DNA of 64,000 nucleotides from NCBI RefSeq assembly GCF_024679095.1, contig NC_066513.1, forward strand, positions 3,504,523 through 3,568,522, given 5' to 3'. This DNA is from Eriocheir sinensis. Taxonomy: Eukaryota > Arthropoda > Malacostraca > Decapoda > Varunidae. Position numbers and translations under genes: made by a program. The notes beneath the pieces are model-generated. The model was given only the letters and a program-made list of their open reading frames with translations. It did no database searches and was not told where the DNA came from. Below are positions 1 through 62,479 of the stretch, piece by piece; positions within the stretch are counted from its first letter, which is position 1; every line of letters begins with the position of its first letter.

Positions 1-501
1 ATTTTTTTTTTTTAGTTAAAAGGCATAACAATCTCCCTTAATAAGTGCAGTATATTTTTAAATGTATCATAGTTTGATAAACAACTTAGAATTGCTCTTG
101 ACTAAATTTGACCGCAACGAAAAGCTCGTGTCAAAATGTAGCAACAGAGCCTAAAGAAAAAATATTTATTAAGCATTAGCGACAGGCACTTTTGATAAAT
201 ATCTATCTTAAAATTATGTAGAGTGCACTTGTGACTTTGGTCAGGACCTGACTTGAGTCAGGTCATGTCCTGACCAAAAGCCCTGACCTGACTCTCCTTT
301 CTGACCCTCCCTCCCCACACCCTTCTCCTTTCTCCTTGTTTTCATCCTCTCTATCTCACCTTTCACGAGAGGGGCTCATAACCAGAGTGAAGCTACACAC
401 CTCTCGAGTCGGGGGCTCGCGTGGTATTGAGGCCGCGCCTAGTTGAACCAAACACGGCAGGGAGGGGGCGGCGGGAAGTTCAAACCCGGTTAACGTATTA
501 A

Positions 502-505
<4 letters not shown>
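1..505. other. Left-edge noncoding sequence
   Basis: AT-rich at the edge, then a GC-rich stretch at about 360-490. AGTTCAAACCC near 478 resembles a tRNA B box, so a degraded SINE leading into the CT array is possible but weak. No exon seen. Confidence 0.3.

Positions 506-582
<77 letters not shown>
506..582 (+). repeat. (CT)n microsatellite
   Basis: About 77 bp of uninterrupted CT directly read; the Arg-Glu open frame across it on the other strand is an artefact. Confidence 0.97.
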
Positions 583-584
<2 letters not shown>

Positions 585-758
585 CCATAGCCACAATGTT
601 TGGAGGGAAATGTCCGGCGTGACGCCGATGGTAAGTAGACGTGACCAGTACATGTCAAAGCAGCGTGAAACTCGGGGTGATAATGCATGAAACTCGGGAT
701 GGTAAGAATTTAGGACTAACCGCGAAACTCATGGATCGCGAAACTCGAGAGGGTACTG
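583..758. mobile_element. TA-A element, terminal fragment
   Basis: Repeats of GCGAAACTCG-type sequence end in GAGAGGGTACTG followed by TA. The same terminal region occurs near 28250-28400 and, inverted, at 29597-29700. Confidence 0.65.
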
Positions 759-785
759 TAGTTGTTTAATGGATGGTCAAGATAT

Positions 786-2538
786 GTGAAGTGGCATGAG
801 AGGGGTGGGACCAGCAGACTGGACGAAAGCCATCATTGTCCCAGTTTACAAGGGGAAGGGCTGGAGAGGGGAGTGTGGGAGCTATAGAGGTATAAGTCTC
901 CTGAGTATACCCGGAAAGGTATATGGAAAAGCCATAATAGAGAGGGCGCAAAGACTTACAGAAGAGAAAATCAGTGAAGAACAAGGAGGCTTCAGGAAGG
1001 GAAGGGGATGCGTGGATCAGATATTTGCCTTCAGGATGGTAGTAGAAAAAATATTAGCAAAAGGAAAGAAACTATACACTGCCTTCATGGATTTGGAAAA
1101 AGCTTATGACAGAGTTGATTGGATTGCATTGTGGGATGTTTTAAAGATTTATGGTGTGGGAGGGAAACTGCTTAGTGCAATAAAGTCTTTCTATGAGGAT
1201 GCATCTGCATGTGTCAAAATTACTGGAGAAACAAGTGAACATTTTGAGATAAAAGTGGGCTTAAGACAAGGGTGCGCCATGTCACCATGGTTATTCAATA
1301 TTTATATGGATGGTGTTATTAGAGAAATGAAGGGCAAAGTTGGAGAAGTTGGAGTAAGACTGTTCGATGAGGGAAGGAAGTGGGTACTGAATTCGATACT
1401 GTTTGCTGATGACACAGTAGTGCTCATTGAAGAAAATGAAAGTGACCTACAAAATTTGGTAAGTGTTTTTTATAGTGTCTGTAATAGGAGAAAGCTGAAA
1501 GTAAATGTCAACAAAAGTAAAGTGATGGTTTGTGAGCAAAGTAGAAGTGAGGTTGTAGATTTTGTATGCCCATATAGAGTGGGAATTGAATGTGAAAAAG
1601 AATGCAAAATAATTTTGAATGGTGAAGAAATGGAGGAGGTCAATGAGTTAAGTACCTTGGATCAGTTATGTGTAAGCATGGTGGTACAGAGGGAGAGACA
1701 AGAGAAAGGGCATTGCAAGGAAGAAGGGTGGTAGGGTCTTTGGGACGAATCATGAATGGCAGAAGTGTGAGCATGGAGGTAAAGAGGGATTTGAGAAATA
1801 CAATAATAGTACCAACCCTCACATATGCAAGTGAAACGTGGGCCTGAAATGAAAGTCAGAGGTCTAGAGTGCAGGCAGTGGAAATGAGTTATTTGAGAAG
1901 TGTTTGTGGTGTGAGTAGAATGGATGGAATGAGTAATGAAAGTGTGTACGAGCGTATTGTTATGTGTCATGGGGGTGAAGGGAAGTGTGGAGTGGTGGAA
2001 GAAGTGAAGCGACAGACTTTGAGGTGATTTGGCCACATAGAGCGAATGGAGGAGAATAAGGCTGCGTTTACACCAAGCACGTCGCGTCCCGTCACGTCAC
2101 GTCACGTCACGTCAAGTCATGAATCGCCACCCCAGTTTAACACTGATTTGTATGGATATTTGAAAAATGCGTTTACACCGGTTCCGTCCAGTCACGTCAC
2201 GTCACGCCGCGTCGCGTCGCGTCAAGTCAATATATAGAGCTGGTTCTATTTTTCACCTGACGTGACGTGACGTGACGTGACGGGACGCGACGTGCTTGGT
2301 GTAAACGCAGCCTAAGATGACTAGAAGGGTGTATGTGAGTGAGATAGAGGGAGGGAATGCTAGAGAACGACCTCCAGTGAAATGGAGGGATAGGGTGCAA
2401 GAGTATGTTAAGGAGAGGGGGGAAAGATCTTTGAGAAACTTTGAGCAGGCAAGGAGGGAGTGTCTGGATAGAGAAAGTTGGAAGCTCTTCTGCCGTGTCC
2501 ATCCCCTAGTGGGAGCTCCTAGGAGCAGGCGTCGATGA
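786..2538 (+). pseudogene. Non-LTR retrotransposon reverse transcriptase, 5'-truncated and broken
   Basis: The main frame (796-1734) begins inside the finger domain and carries the reverse-transcriptase motifs in order: YRGISLLSIPGKVYGK (about residue 30), FMDLEKAYDRVDW (96), GLRQGCAMSPWLFN (155), the catalytic ILFADDTVVL (203) and VNKSKVMV (238). A one-base shift near 1650 moves the rest (YLGS..., then SLGRIMNGRS) to another frame; TGA codons replace Trp at about 1846 and 2025. The C-terminal part resumes at 2317 (TRRVYVSEIEGGNARERPPV) after an inserted MITE. The upstream endonuclease is absent. Such LINEs copy RNA into target DNA; this copy cannot. Its clade (RTE-, Jockey- or CR1-like) was not decided. 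Confidence 0.88.
2060..2312. mobile_element. Harbinger-like MITE inside the LINE
   Basis: 253 bp. Ends are the perfect inverted repeat GGCTGCGTTTACACC, flanked by the direct repeat TAA (2057-2059 and 2313-2315). Removing it restores the LINE frame (...EENK/MTRRV...). A TWA duplication and GG-starting ends fit PIF/Harbinger. Subterminal arms are CACGT repeats (TCACG)n on both sides, with a second internal GCGTTTACACC start at about 2170. Confidence 0.85.
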
Positions 2539-2895
2539 AATGATGATGATGTCAGAAAATTTCTAAGTAACATGGGCTGGGCTGGGGTGGAAAATTAATG
2601 GTAGGGGTACAAGGTGTGTGAAACATGTTGCAAATGTTAGGTGCATAGCTGAGGGAGGGACTCATACATGTGACAGGAGCATCATGAGCTTCGGTGAAAA
2701 CTTGCATGGCTGTAAAAAGCTAGACTTTTGTGCCTTATAGGAAAGAGTTATGTGGTGGGACAATGACTTATGCTAAGCAAAGGGTGGGCAGGCGCAGGCT
2801 GGATAAAGAGCTTGAGATAAAGATGTAGAAGCAACGAAGACTGTATTTCAATAACAATTTAAGTTCTTTGCTTTTTAACCACCATCCAATCTTAC
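2539..2895. other. Intergenic or intronic, nothing recognised
   Basis: Unique-looking sequence after the LINE end; the next RhoGEF exon beyond exon 13 was sought here and not found. Confidence 0.4.
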
Positions 2896-54094
<51,199 letters not shown>

Positions 54095-54229
54095 CTGCAA
54101 GATAACCACAGTATTAGCACTATGCACATATGCACACATACACACAGCCATGATCTGTGAACAATGCCTTAATGTCACACTTTAATTATAAATTTCCTGT
54201 CACCGTTTATATTTATCACCACTACTTAA

Positions 54230-54471
54230 ACCCCTAGACCATGGATTTCGTACAAGAAGACATCACCAAGCTACAGGAATGGAACAAAAAGTAGCTGCTA
54301 CAATTCAATAAAGAAAAATGTAAAGTCCTGCACTTTGGGAGGGGATATCCAGCATACCAATACCAAATGGGAAACACTCCACTCTCCACCGCAGAGGCGG
54401 AGAAAGGCCTGGGACTACATGTTACCAGGCTACCAGTGAAGGCCAAATCCGTACCAGTCGAAGTGGACAGG
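54230..54471 (+). mobile_element. TTAA MITE carrying a captured RT fragment, copy 4
   Basis: Left TTAA at 54226-54229; the right site has decayed to TTAT. Body GAAGACATCACCAAGCTACA through GAGAAAGGCCTGGGACTACA is the same RT segment with an extra stop. Lies 130 bp upstream of the first visible RhoGEF exon. Confidence 0.78.
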
Positions 54472-55127
54472 TTATGACCAAATCATGTTTCTACTAATCT
54501 GTCTCCTTGATAGACTTGGACAACACCAAACAAATTCTATTTCCACCTTCATTAGCAACTGAAACAGGGCTGCCTTGATGTTTTTGCATTTCTGCATTCA
54601 GAACAACACACTCCTTGCATCCTCAATCTGATTGTTTCAGTGACTGGATTACTCTGTACACCACCAAGCGTCATTAGTCCAAGAAACTATGGAAACCTAA
54701 CAAAGAAGGCAAACTCTTTAGGTAAAAAGACTGAATACATTACCACTGACAGCACTTATTCACACAGTAACTGAACCCTATTTGAACAACAGAAATGTTT
54801 AGTCTTTGATTTTAAGGCAGCCTGCCACATCAAAATACAAGAATTCCTAAAAACTCTATCACTGTAGAAAGTAGCTTCATGCTGACAGACATTAAGCCAG
54901 ACAAGAAGTTCAAAATGTTTACCTTTAGCATGGCTACTACAAGGTAAATATTGGATGTGTTGTAAAACTTTGATGTAAGTTACAATAGTATAAAATTTCC
55001 AAGCAATCAATTTGATGCTGGTTGTTGGAAAAGGTAAAAGTAAAGTTGGAGGCATACACTATAGCTGCACGTGGCCTTGGTGCTCATCTCCGTCACATTG
55101 ACCCTTGAGCCTGTGGTGGGTTAAAAC

Positions 55128-56887
55128 CATAGCTGGGCGTTATCGCGATAAGTTATCGCGATACTTTATCACTGATAACAAAATCGGGTTATTGGCCATC
55201 CGCTACTTATTTAAATACAGTCATCCCCCGCCGTTCGCGGGTATTTCGTTCCCGGACTTCGGCGCGATGCGCGAAACCGCGAACGGCGGGACTATAACCC
55301 TATGGGAAAATATGCATTTGGGGAAGTCACCTCTGACACGTCATATAAAACATGTTTTTTTCGTTCTTTTTAATGACTGAAATGAGACAAGACCTTGTTA
55401 GACACTCACCCTGGGGTCAAAATTTAGTAGCACAGAAGACCCAAAAGTAGCCCAATTTGCGATAAGTAGCCCAATCTGGCAACACTGCAGTGTGGCGGCG
55501 CGTGAATTTTTTTTTTTTAGGATAATGTTGCTATGAGAAAATCTCGACCAATAGCAGTCGTCCCTGAGTGAGCTGCTGGCCAATAGGAAAGCATGACGTC
55601 ACAGTCTAACCGTGACGTCACTCAGGAGCAACCTAACGTCCATTGCCCCGCCTCCCTCCTCTCTCCCTTCCCCCCTCCTCTCTGCCTCCCTCCCTCCCTC
55701 CTCTCTGCCTTCCTCCCTCCTCTCTCCCTTCCCCCACCGCGCGGCCTTCCGATTTAGCGTCAATGCATCGTCATACGAATCTGGGGCCAGCGTATAGGGG
55801 GTCACAATTAGTTGACCGCGAATACGCGAAACCGCGATGGGTGAGACCGCGAACGGCGGGGGGTGACTGTATATATCGGTATCTTCGTTACCTTTGTAAC
55901 CAAACTAGCGATAATCGCTCCTTTCTTCCGCCTCTCAGAAAAAAACGTTGTCTCCTCCCTACACGTGGCCCGGGCACCCGGTCTTGTATGAAAAAACTTT
56001 GGGGTATGAAATATCTTCGGTGAAGAGATTTCATACTTAGATCATCAACATTAAAATACTAGGTTATTTTTTATGTTAGACTCAAAAATCAATATATCAA
56101 AGAGAAAAATCATTTAACTTTGCCCAAAAAATTATTATTCACTGCCTCAAATTTGATATTTCATATTCATTTGTGAGCATGCCATGGTATTGAAGGCAAC
56201 CGGTGTTATGGTTTTTGGTGACCCATCGTCAAAATACTGGTCTCTCGTGAACTGCGCATGTTCAGACCAGTAAGCGTAGCCCTGTACAGTCTCACAAAGC
56301 TTTTTAACACATTAAGAGTTGCTGGAAGGGTGCATCAGACAAACAGTACCACCATCCTCGCTGTTTCTAGAACGACACTTTGTACATATAAATACAACTC
56401 GTCCAGAGTGTCGCTCTAGAAACAGCGGGAATGGTGGTAGTGGTACTGTATGGCTGATTCAGCCTTCCAGCAAATCTTAATTATGGTTAAAAAGCTTTGT
56501 GAGACTGTGCAGGTCTACCCTTGCTGGTCAGAGCATGCGCAGTTCACGAGACCAGTGTTTGTAAACAAAACCACCAGCTTTTGACGATGGGGACGCCATT
56601 ATAGGTACATGTCAACGTGTGGTTTTCAGGTTTTGTAAGTTTTCTAAAATACAGATAATGAAAATTTGAGTTCATCTATGTTTTTTATTTGAAATATCAA
56701 TATAGTATCGTTTTCGCCTATCAGACTTATCGCTAGCTAGTATCAGAATTGTGGATTTATATTGGTTATCGGTTATCGCCTATATTTGTGTCACCAGTTA
56801 ACGAATATCGGTTATCACCGATAAGGTTTCCCATTATCAGTTATCGGTTATTGGGAATAAGGTTTTCTGTTATCGTGCCCAGCTATG
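55128..56887. mobile_element. hAT-like palindromic element, copy 2, with nested insertion
   Basis: 1760 bp; perfect 8-bp duplications GTTAAAAC (55120-55127 and 56888-56895); ends CATAGCTGGGC and GCCCAGCTATG. Long internal inverted repeats as in copy 1. The extra length is the TA-inserted element at 55218-55869. Confidence 0.93.
55218..55869. mobile_element. Mariner-like MITE nested in hAT-like copy 2
   Basis: 652 bp; ends CAGTCATCCCCCGCCGTTCG and CGAACGGCGGGGGGTGACTG between TA duplicates. The hAT-like copies at 7536 and 62650 give the empty site (TTAAATATATAT). Includes CT/CCTCCC-rich sequence at 55650-55735, which yields spurious reading frames on both strands. Confidence 0.9.
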
Positions 56888-56896
56888 GTTAAAACC

Positions 56897-57125
56897 CATT
56901 ACCCCGGGACACAGGGCCACATCCAGGTTACCACAGTTTATCTTCCCCAGGTTTCCCCAGGTGCCTATTTATTGACCACCCTGAGAAGGAGGATGAAGAG
57001 CAGGGTGAGCTGCATACCAACTGCCCAGACCAAGACTTGAGCCTGAGCCAGTGGATTCATAGAAAGGGCTCAATCTTAGCAGACAGCGCTTCTGCCTTCT
57101 CATGACACTGGAGCATGTGATGAGA
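56897..57125 (-). mobile_element. Second tRNA-like SINE family, copy 1
   Basis: On the minus strand the B-box-like GGCTCAAGTCTTGG is followed by a body with TTCATCCTCCTTCTCAGGG and GGTGGTCAATAAATAGGCAC. The same body recurs at 63900-64000. Confidence 0.7.
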
Positions 57126-57164
57126 CTAGGGCTAAGTCAACTAGGGTACAGTAGACTTTTAGCA

Positions 57165-57573
57165 TTAATCCCTTCAATACGGTGACGCTGACACCGGCGT
57201 CACCGTATTGAAGGGGTTAATCCTCTTCTAAACCTCTTCCATTTCCTCTTAACCCTTTCCATCCGTGATGCAGACATCGACGTCACAGTATGGAAAGGGT
57301 CAAGAGGAAATGGAAAAGGATTAATCCTCTTCTAAACCTCTCAATCCTCCTCTAAATTCCTCTTAATCCTCTTCCATTTCCTCTTAAAGAGGTTTAGAAG
57401 AGGACTAACAGTGACGCCGTCGGACGCTGACGTCGGCGTCGCCGGAGTGATGGGGTTAATCCTCTTCTAAACTTCTTAACAGGAAATGAAAGAGGATTAA
57501 TCCTCTTCCATTTTCTCTTGACCCTCACTATACTGTGACGCCGACGTCTGCGTCACCATATGGAAAGGGTTAA
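57165..57573. repeat. Array of four hairpins with TTAACCC/GGGTTAA borders
   Basis: Four short palindromes (57165-57220, 57249-57300, about 57402-57457, about 57518-57573), each with CGTCAC-type arms, separated by spacers that repeat TCCTCTTCTAAACCTCTTCC and TTTCCTCTTAA or their complements. The first is TTAA, 48 bp, TTAA with perfect 19-bp arms (CCCTTCAATACGGTGACGC). Confidence 0.88.
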
Positions 57574-58337
57574 CAGCTAGTGAGTCTCTGAAAAGCACTG
57601 TTTAGAAAGCAAAATGTTATTTGTGTGACATCACAATGAATGTTAAAAAGGTTTATTGGTGCTGCCTCCTTGAAAATTTCATCCATTTTTGTCTCTCTGA
57701 GGCCTTTCTAACTTCTGTCAGTCACAGCCCACCTAGTGTTTTGAGCCCTACTGAAATATATCTTGGCCACCTCAACTCTCTTCTTCATCTCCTCTACGTT
57801 TCCCTTAATGTTATGCACTATAGGCTAGTTAGTAAGGACAGCTCAGTTTCCTCACAATATCAATGCTCTATGCAACGCTCTCAATGCGTTCCACACTTTC
57901 TTCTTTATGCTTGACTGCGTAAACATGCTACTTGAGGTATTAGCTTTACTCTTTTTTATCATCTTTGAAAGTTGCTGGGCACTCATGAAGCAAGTCACTC
58001 CCTCCACCACCTCTACCCTAGCCCCCGGAGGTAAAAAAATATAGAAGCCATTACTGACCACTGACCCTAACAATTATAGGTTATAAAGGTCAGAATGTCA
58101 CATGTGGGCACAACTCTGTATTTCATGTTAGAGGGTGTAAGTAGGGATGGGTAAGTATATCAATATGAGACAAATGAACAGTACCCATGAAATATTAATA
58201 ATTCAAAAACAATTATTTATTGAAAATGGGCCTTGATTCCAAATTAACATTACTGCCAAAACCATTGTTGTTTCTCAAGGGTAAGTTTTGGGTCCACAAC
58301 TGTTTATCATCAATGACTCTGGCTGCACAAAAACAGC
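57574..58337. other. Noncoding, nothing recognised
   Basis: A 97-codon plus frame at 57621 is not supported by similarity or splice context. Confidence 0.4.
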
Positions 58338-58339
58338 TA

Positions 58340-58827
58340 TAGTCTGTTCAGAGCATGAAGTCGGTTCAAGGTGAGGCAGATTCCAGAATTCCCATGAGTG
58401 CAGCGCTGCCAGTTCGACCGCCAATTATCAGATTAGCACTCTCTCCCGGCCTACCCACCCACAACCCACCTGTTTATCTCTCTCTCTCTCCCTCTCTCTC
58501 CCTCCCAACCCGGGGGAGGGACCTAGGGGGACACACCGACCACCACCACCACCACTACCACCACCACAACGTGGCAACATGGGAAAAAATCGCTGCCACA
58601 TGTCATAGAATTTATGCAAATCCTTGTTATAATCCTAAACATTGACACTCATTGTACTATGTAGCTTCCTTTACTATATACAGAATATATAAAATATCGC
58701 TTTCAAATAGCACATGGATGGGAAATAAGAGAGAGACGCATGTACGAAGGCTGATTTGGCAGCATGGGTAGAGGTAAACGACGATACCAGCTCCACCCTG
58801 AACCGACTTCTTGCTCGGAACAGACTA
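58340..58827. mobile_element. Foldback element (TAGTCTGTTC family), copy 2
   Basis: 488 bp flanked by TA; ends TAGTCTGTTCAGAGCATGAA and its near-complement TTCTTGCTCGGAACAGACTA, about 36 bp of inverted repeat. Related at the termini to 19751-20689 but with a different interior. Confidence 0.75.
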
Positions 58828-58907
58828 TAGGGTAGAGTGCAGTACAGATAGTCAGAGGTGGGCAAGTGCGGTACTTAGTGCAGTGGTACCGCATCACAAA
58901 AAAAGTG

Positions 58908-59581
58908 CAGTACAGTCTCCAGGTTGTGAGTTTCAAGTTTGCAATTCACCGAGTTTGCGATAGGGACCCAAAAAATTAGATTTTTATTGAAAAATGAAAT
59001 TGCGATATGACCCGAAAGGAAAAGGAAAAGGCTGTTAGAACCGGGTTTTTTCACACCTTGTTGTGGTCCTTGACTCCCTTTCTTTTCTTCCAAGAAGAAA
59101 AGAAAGAAGTCCCGCGCAACATGTGGAAAATAAGAATTAGCAAATTGAGGAGCCTGGGCCCGCAATAAACACAAACACACACACACACACACACACGGGC
59201 CTTGATAAAAATACCGTTCAGGTGGCACCGATGCAAAGGCCACGCCGCCGACTCTCATCATCACCATCACCATCATCAGCTGCCCGTCAGCTGCTCAAGC
59301 CCAGCGCGCGGTCGGGGCTGCTCGCACACATGCGCCTGGCTGCCTGGATCCCACTCACCATGCTTCCCACAGCCAATGGAAAGGCCCAGGGGGTGGGTAA
59401 GAGCAAGAAAGGGAGTCAAGGACCACAACAAGGTGTGAAAAAACCCGGTTCTAGCAGCCTTTTCCTTTTCCTTTCGGGTCATATCGCAATTTCAGTTTTC
59501 AATATAAACTGAATTTTTTGGGTCCCTATCGCAAACTCGGTGAATCGCAAACTTGAAACTCGCAACCTACGGACAGTACTG
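58908..59581. mobile_element. Large palindromic TA-type element
   Basis: 674 bp; about 165-bp inverted arms (for example GAAAGGGAGTCAAGGACCAC at about 59407 against its complement at about 59060), ends CAGTACAGTC and GGACAGTACTG, right TA present, left TA not visible. A (CA)n lies at 59168-59197. Open frames on both strands come from the arms. Confidence 0.78.
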
Positions 59582-59583
59582 TA

Positions 59584-60780
59584 CAACACTAAAAGTCATG
59601 GGACACTGATACAGTGCATCAGTCTGAACCGTTCAGCAGTGCCACGTGAGCCACCAGTGGTTTATGTATTCTGTGATACACCTATGGCTCAAATGGCAAT
59701 ACATTTACAATTCATAATGAAATTTTTGGGTATCTGGCCACTGACGGTACAAAAAGTTCATCTATTTACAATAATTGTCTCCTTTTGTCAATGCCATAAA
59801 TGATAAATATTATGTTCCAAGAAATGAGTTAACATAAAGAATGATAAAGAAAGCACTCAGATGAGTAATAATGGCAACAGAAATAGAAAGAAATGGGTTT
59901 TCTTTTTAGAATCAGGAGAAAAGAACTTTTAGCTGATTTTTCAAGGAAAGTGCTTTGTACATGGCTGGCAATAAATCAGGCACATGCTTTGTATTTGTAC
60001 GACGAAAACTTCCTTTTTTTGTACCCTGATGAGTAGTAATGACACTGCAAATAGGAAAGTGTTATATCATTTGAGACTGACTGCTTTCCATCAGAATAAG
60101 GGAGTATTTATATGAGTTTTCAAAGATGCTGCCTTTCATGAATGTAGCCATAAATAGGAGACTTTTTTTAAATGGAAGGCTCCTATTCTGTGCTCTGATA
60201 AGTGGTGATGGCACTTCAAAGGAAAACATTTGTTATATCTTTTTAGACTAATTGTTTTTGCATCTTGACAAAATATTATTTCATTGTATTTCAAGGGATA
60301 TTGCTCTTTATTTGTCTAGCCATATGTACAAGACATGCATTTTTTGCTATATAAAAGTTTTCTTCTGACATGAATAAAAGTCCTTCAGTAAAAGTTTGGG
60401 TACTTTCATCATCAAACTTGCATTTCATTAGTCTGTTATGTGTTTCTACCAAATTTAAAGTCAAATCATTGGTACTTATTTTTTCTTTTCTCTTATCAGT
60501 GATGTACGGTACCACTGGAGGCACAAGTGGCGGCTATTATTAGTTCAAAATGTACCACCGGTGGTACATATGGTGGCAAACAAGTTAATAGCACTGATTA
60601 GGTCCCACATTGATGTCATTATCATCATAAAACAGATAAGAAGTTGGAATACGAAAAAGCTGTAGCAGGCTATACAAGGTTCTTGTTGTGTGCCTCCTCA
60701 GCATATGTCAATTTGAGTATCTGCATCCTTTTCTACAAATTTCTGAATACAAGTGAAAGAAATCTCCCCATAAGCCAACA
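59584..60780. other. Noncoding, nothing recognised
   Basis: AT-rich; a 77-codon minus frame at 60291-60524 has no recognised relative. Confidence 0.4.
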
Positions 60781-60792
60781 CTATTTCTAGTC

Positions 60793-60823
<31 letters not shown>

Positions 60824-60899
60824 GGACAGTTCAAGGGTGTGAAAAAAAAAGAAAGCAATGAAAAAAAAAAAGCCTGCTACTTATATACTGCTCCTGAAT

Positions 60900-62350
60900 A
60901 GAGTACAGAGGAGTGGCCAAAAAGAAAGGTCAATTTCGGGAGGAGAGGTACCCTGGTACCCTCCTCTTGGAAGAGTTCAAGTCGTAGGCAGGAGGAAATA
61001 CAGATGAAGGAAGATTGTTCCAGAATTTACCAGCGTGAGGGATGAAAGAGTGAAGATGCTGGTTAACTCTTGCATAAGGGGTTTGGACAGTGTAGGGATG
61101 AGCATGAGTAGAAAGTTGTGTGAGGCGAGGCCGCGGGAGGGGGGGAGGCAGGCAGTTAGCAAGTTCAGAAGAGCAGTCAGCGTGAAAATATCGATAGAAG
61201 ATAGAAAGAGAGGCAACAATGCGACAGAATTTAAGAGGTAGAAGACTATCAGTAAAAGGAGGAGAGCTGATGAGACGAAGAGCCTTAGACTCCACTCTGT
61301 CCAATAGAGCCGTGTGAGTGGAGCCCCCCAACACGTGAGATGCATACTCCATACGAGGGCGGACAAGGCCCCCGTATATGGATAGCAACCGTGCAGGGGA
61401 GAAGAACTGGCGGAGACAATACAGAACGCCCAACCTCGAGGAAGCTGATTTAGTGAGAGAGAGAGAGAGATGTGAAGTTTCCAGTTAAGATTTTGAGTTA
61501 AGGAGAGACCGAGGATATTTAGTGTTGAAGAAGGTGACAGTTGAGTGTTGTCGAAGAATAGGGGATTGTTGTTTGGAAGATTGTGTCGAGTTGAAAGGTG
61601 GAGAAATTGAGTTTTTGAGGCATTGAAGGACACAAGGTTCCTTTTCCCCAATCGGAAATGATAGCAAGGTCTGAGGTTAAGCGTTCTGCAGCCTCCAGCC
61701 TGGAGTAATGTAATTTCTTTTGGGATGGTCTTTTATTGAAAGAAGTTGAATAATGCAGAGTGGAATCGTCGGCGTACGAGTGGACAGGACAGTTTGTTAT
61801 GGAAAGAAGACCATTGATGAATAACAGGAAGAGAGTGGGTGATAGGACAGAGCCCTGTGGAACACCACTGTTAATAGGTTTAGGGGAAGAACAGTGACCG
61901 TCTACCACCGCAGAGATAGAACGGCCGGAAAGGAAACTGGAGACAAAGAAACAGAGAGAGGGATAAAATCCGAAATAGGGCAGTTTAGAAAGCAAAGACT
62001 TGTGCCAGACTCTATCGAAGGCTTTCGATATGTCTAGCGCAACAGAGAAAGTTTCACCGAAACGGAGAGGATGACCAAGAGTCAGTCAAGAGAGCAAGAA
62101 GATTGCCAGTAGAATGCCATTTGCGGAACCCATACTGACGATCAGATAGAAGGTAAGAAGTGGAGAGGTGCTTCTGAATCTTCTGGTTAAGGATTGATTC
62201 AAAAGCTTTAGATAGACAGGAAAGTAAAGCTATAGGGCAGTAGTTTGAGGGATTGGAAGTCACCCTTCTTAGGCATAGGCTGTACGAAGATATGCGAGTG
62301 TGTTCTGCTCTAAATCTAATTATTCCTTCATATACTTCACAGATACTGGC
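60900..62350 (-). pseudogene. Jockey-like LINE reverse transcriptase, broken
   Basis: In minus order: YCPIALLSCLSKAFESIL and RQYGFRKWHSTGNLLALL (62054-62300), a one-base shift near 62060, ALDISKAFDRVWHKSLLSKL, then GVPQGSVLSPTLFLLFING and the catalytic SYADDSTLHY (61519-62000), another shift, SFNASKTQFLHLS, then VRPRMEYASHVLGGSTHTAL and the C-terminal region to 60930, where a poly-A-like tail follows. Fingers and palm are present but in at least three frames, and the endonuclease is missing, so inactive. The YADD with DISKAFDRVWH combination fits Jockey-group LINEs. Confidence 0.9.
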
Positions 62351-62479
62351 CATGGCTTTGGGGCATCTCAGGGCCTAGTACATGGCCAGAGTGAATATGA
62401 AATGTTGTACCATGCTGCACAATGCCATGTAACACAGTTCAGGGGCAGCAGCTGCTGCACTATGATGCTATGCTTGCAA

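Noticed and set aside
478..490. tRNA-like B box near the left edge
   Set aside because: No convincing A box or cloverleaf could be drawn, so no tRNA or SINE was called.
55056..55103. Possible first exon with ATGAGCACCAAG on minus
   Set aside because: It would exit in phase 1, whereas the first visible PDZ exon needs two bases from the preceding exon; the donor is also weak.
55612..56023. Pro/Leu/Ser-rich frames of 60-126 codons on plus and minus
   Set aside because: Translation of a CCTCCC-rich stretch inside a nested transposon.
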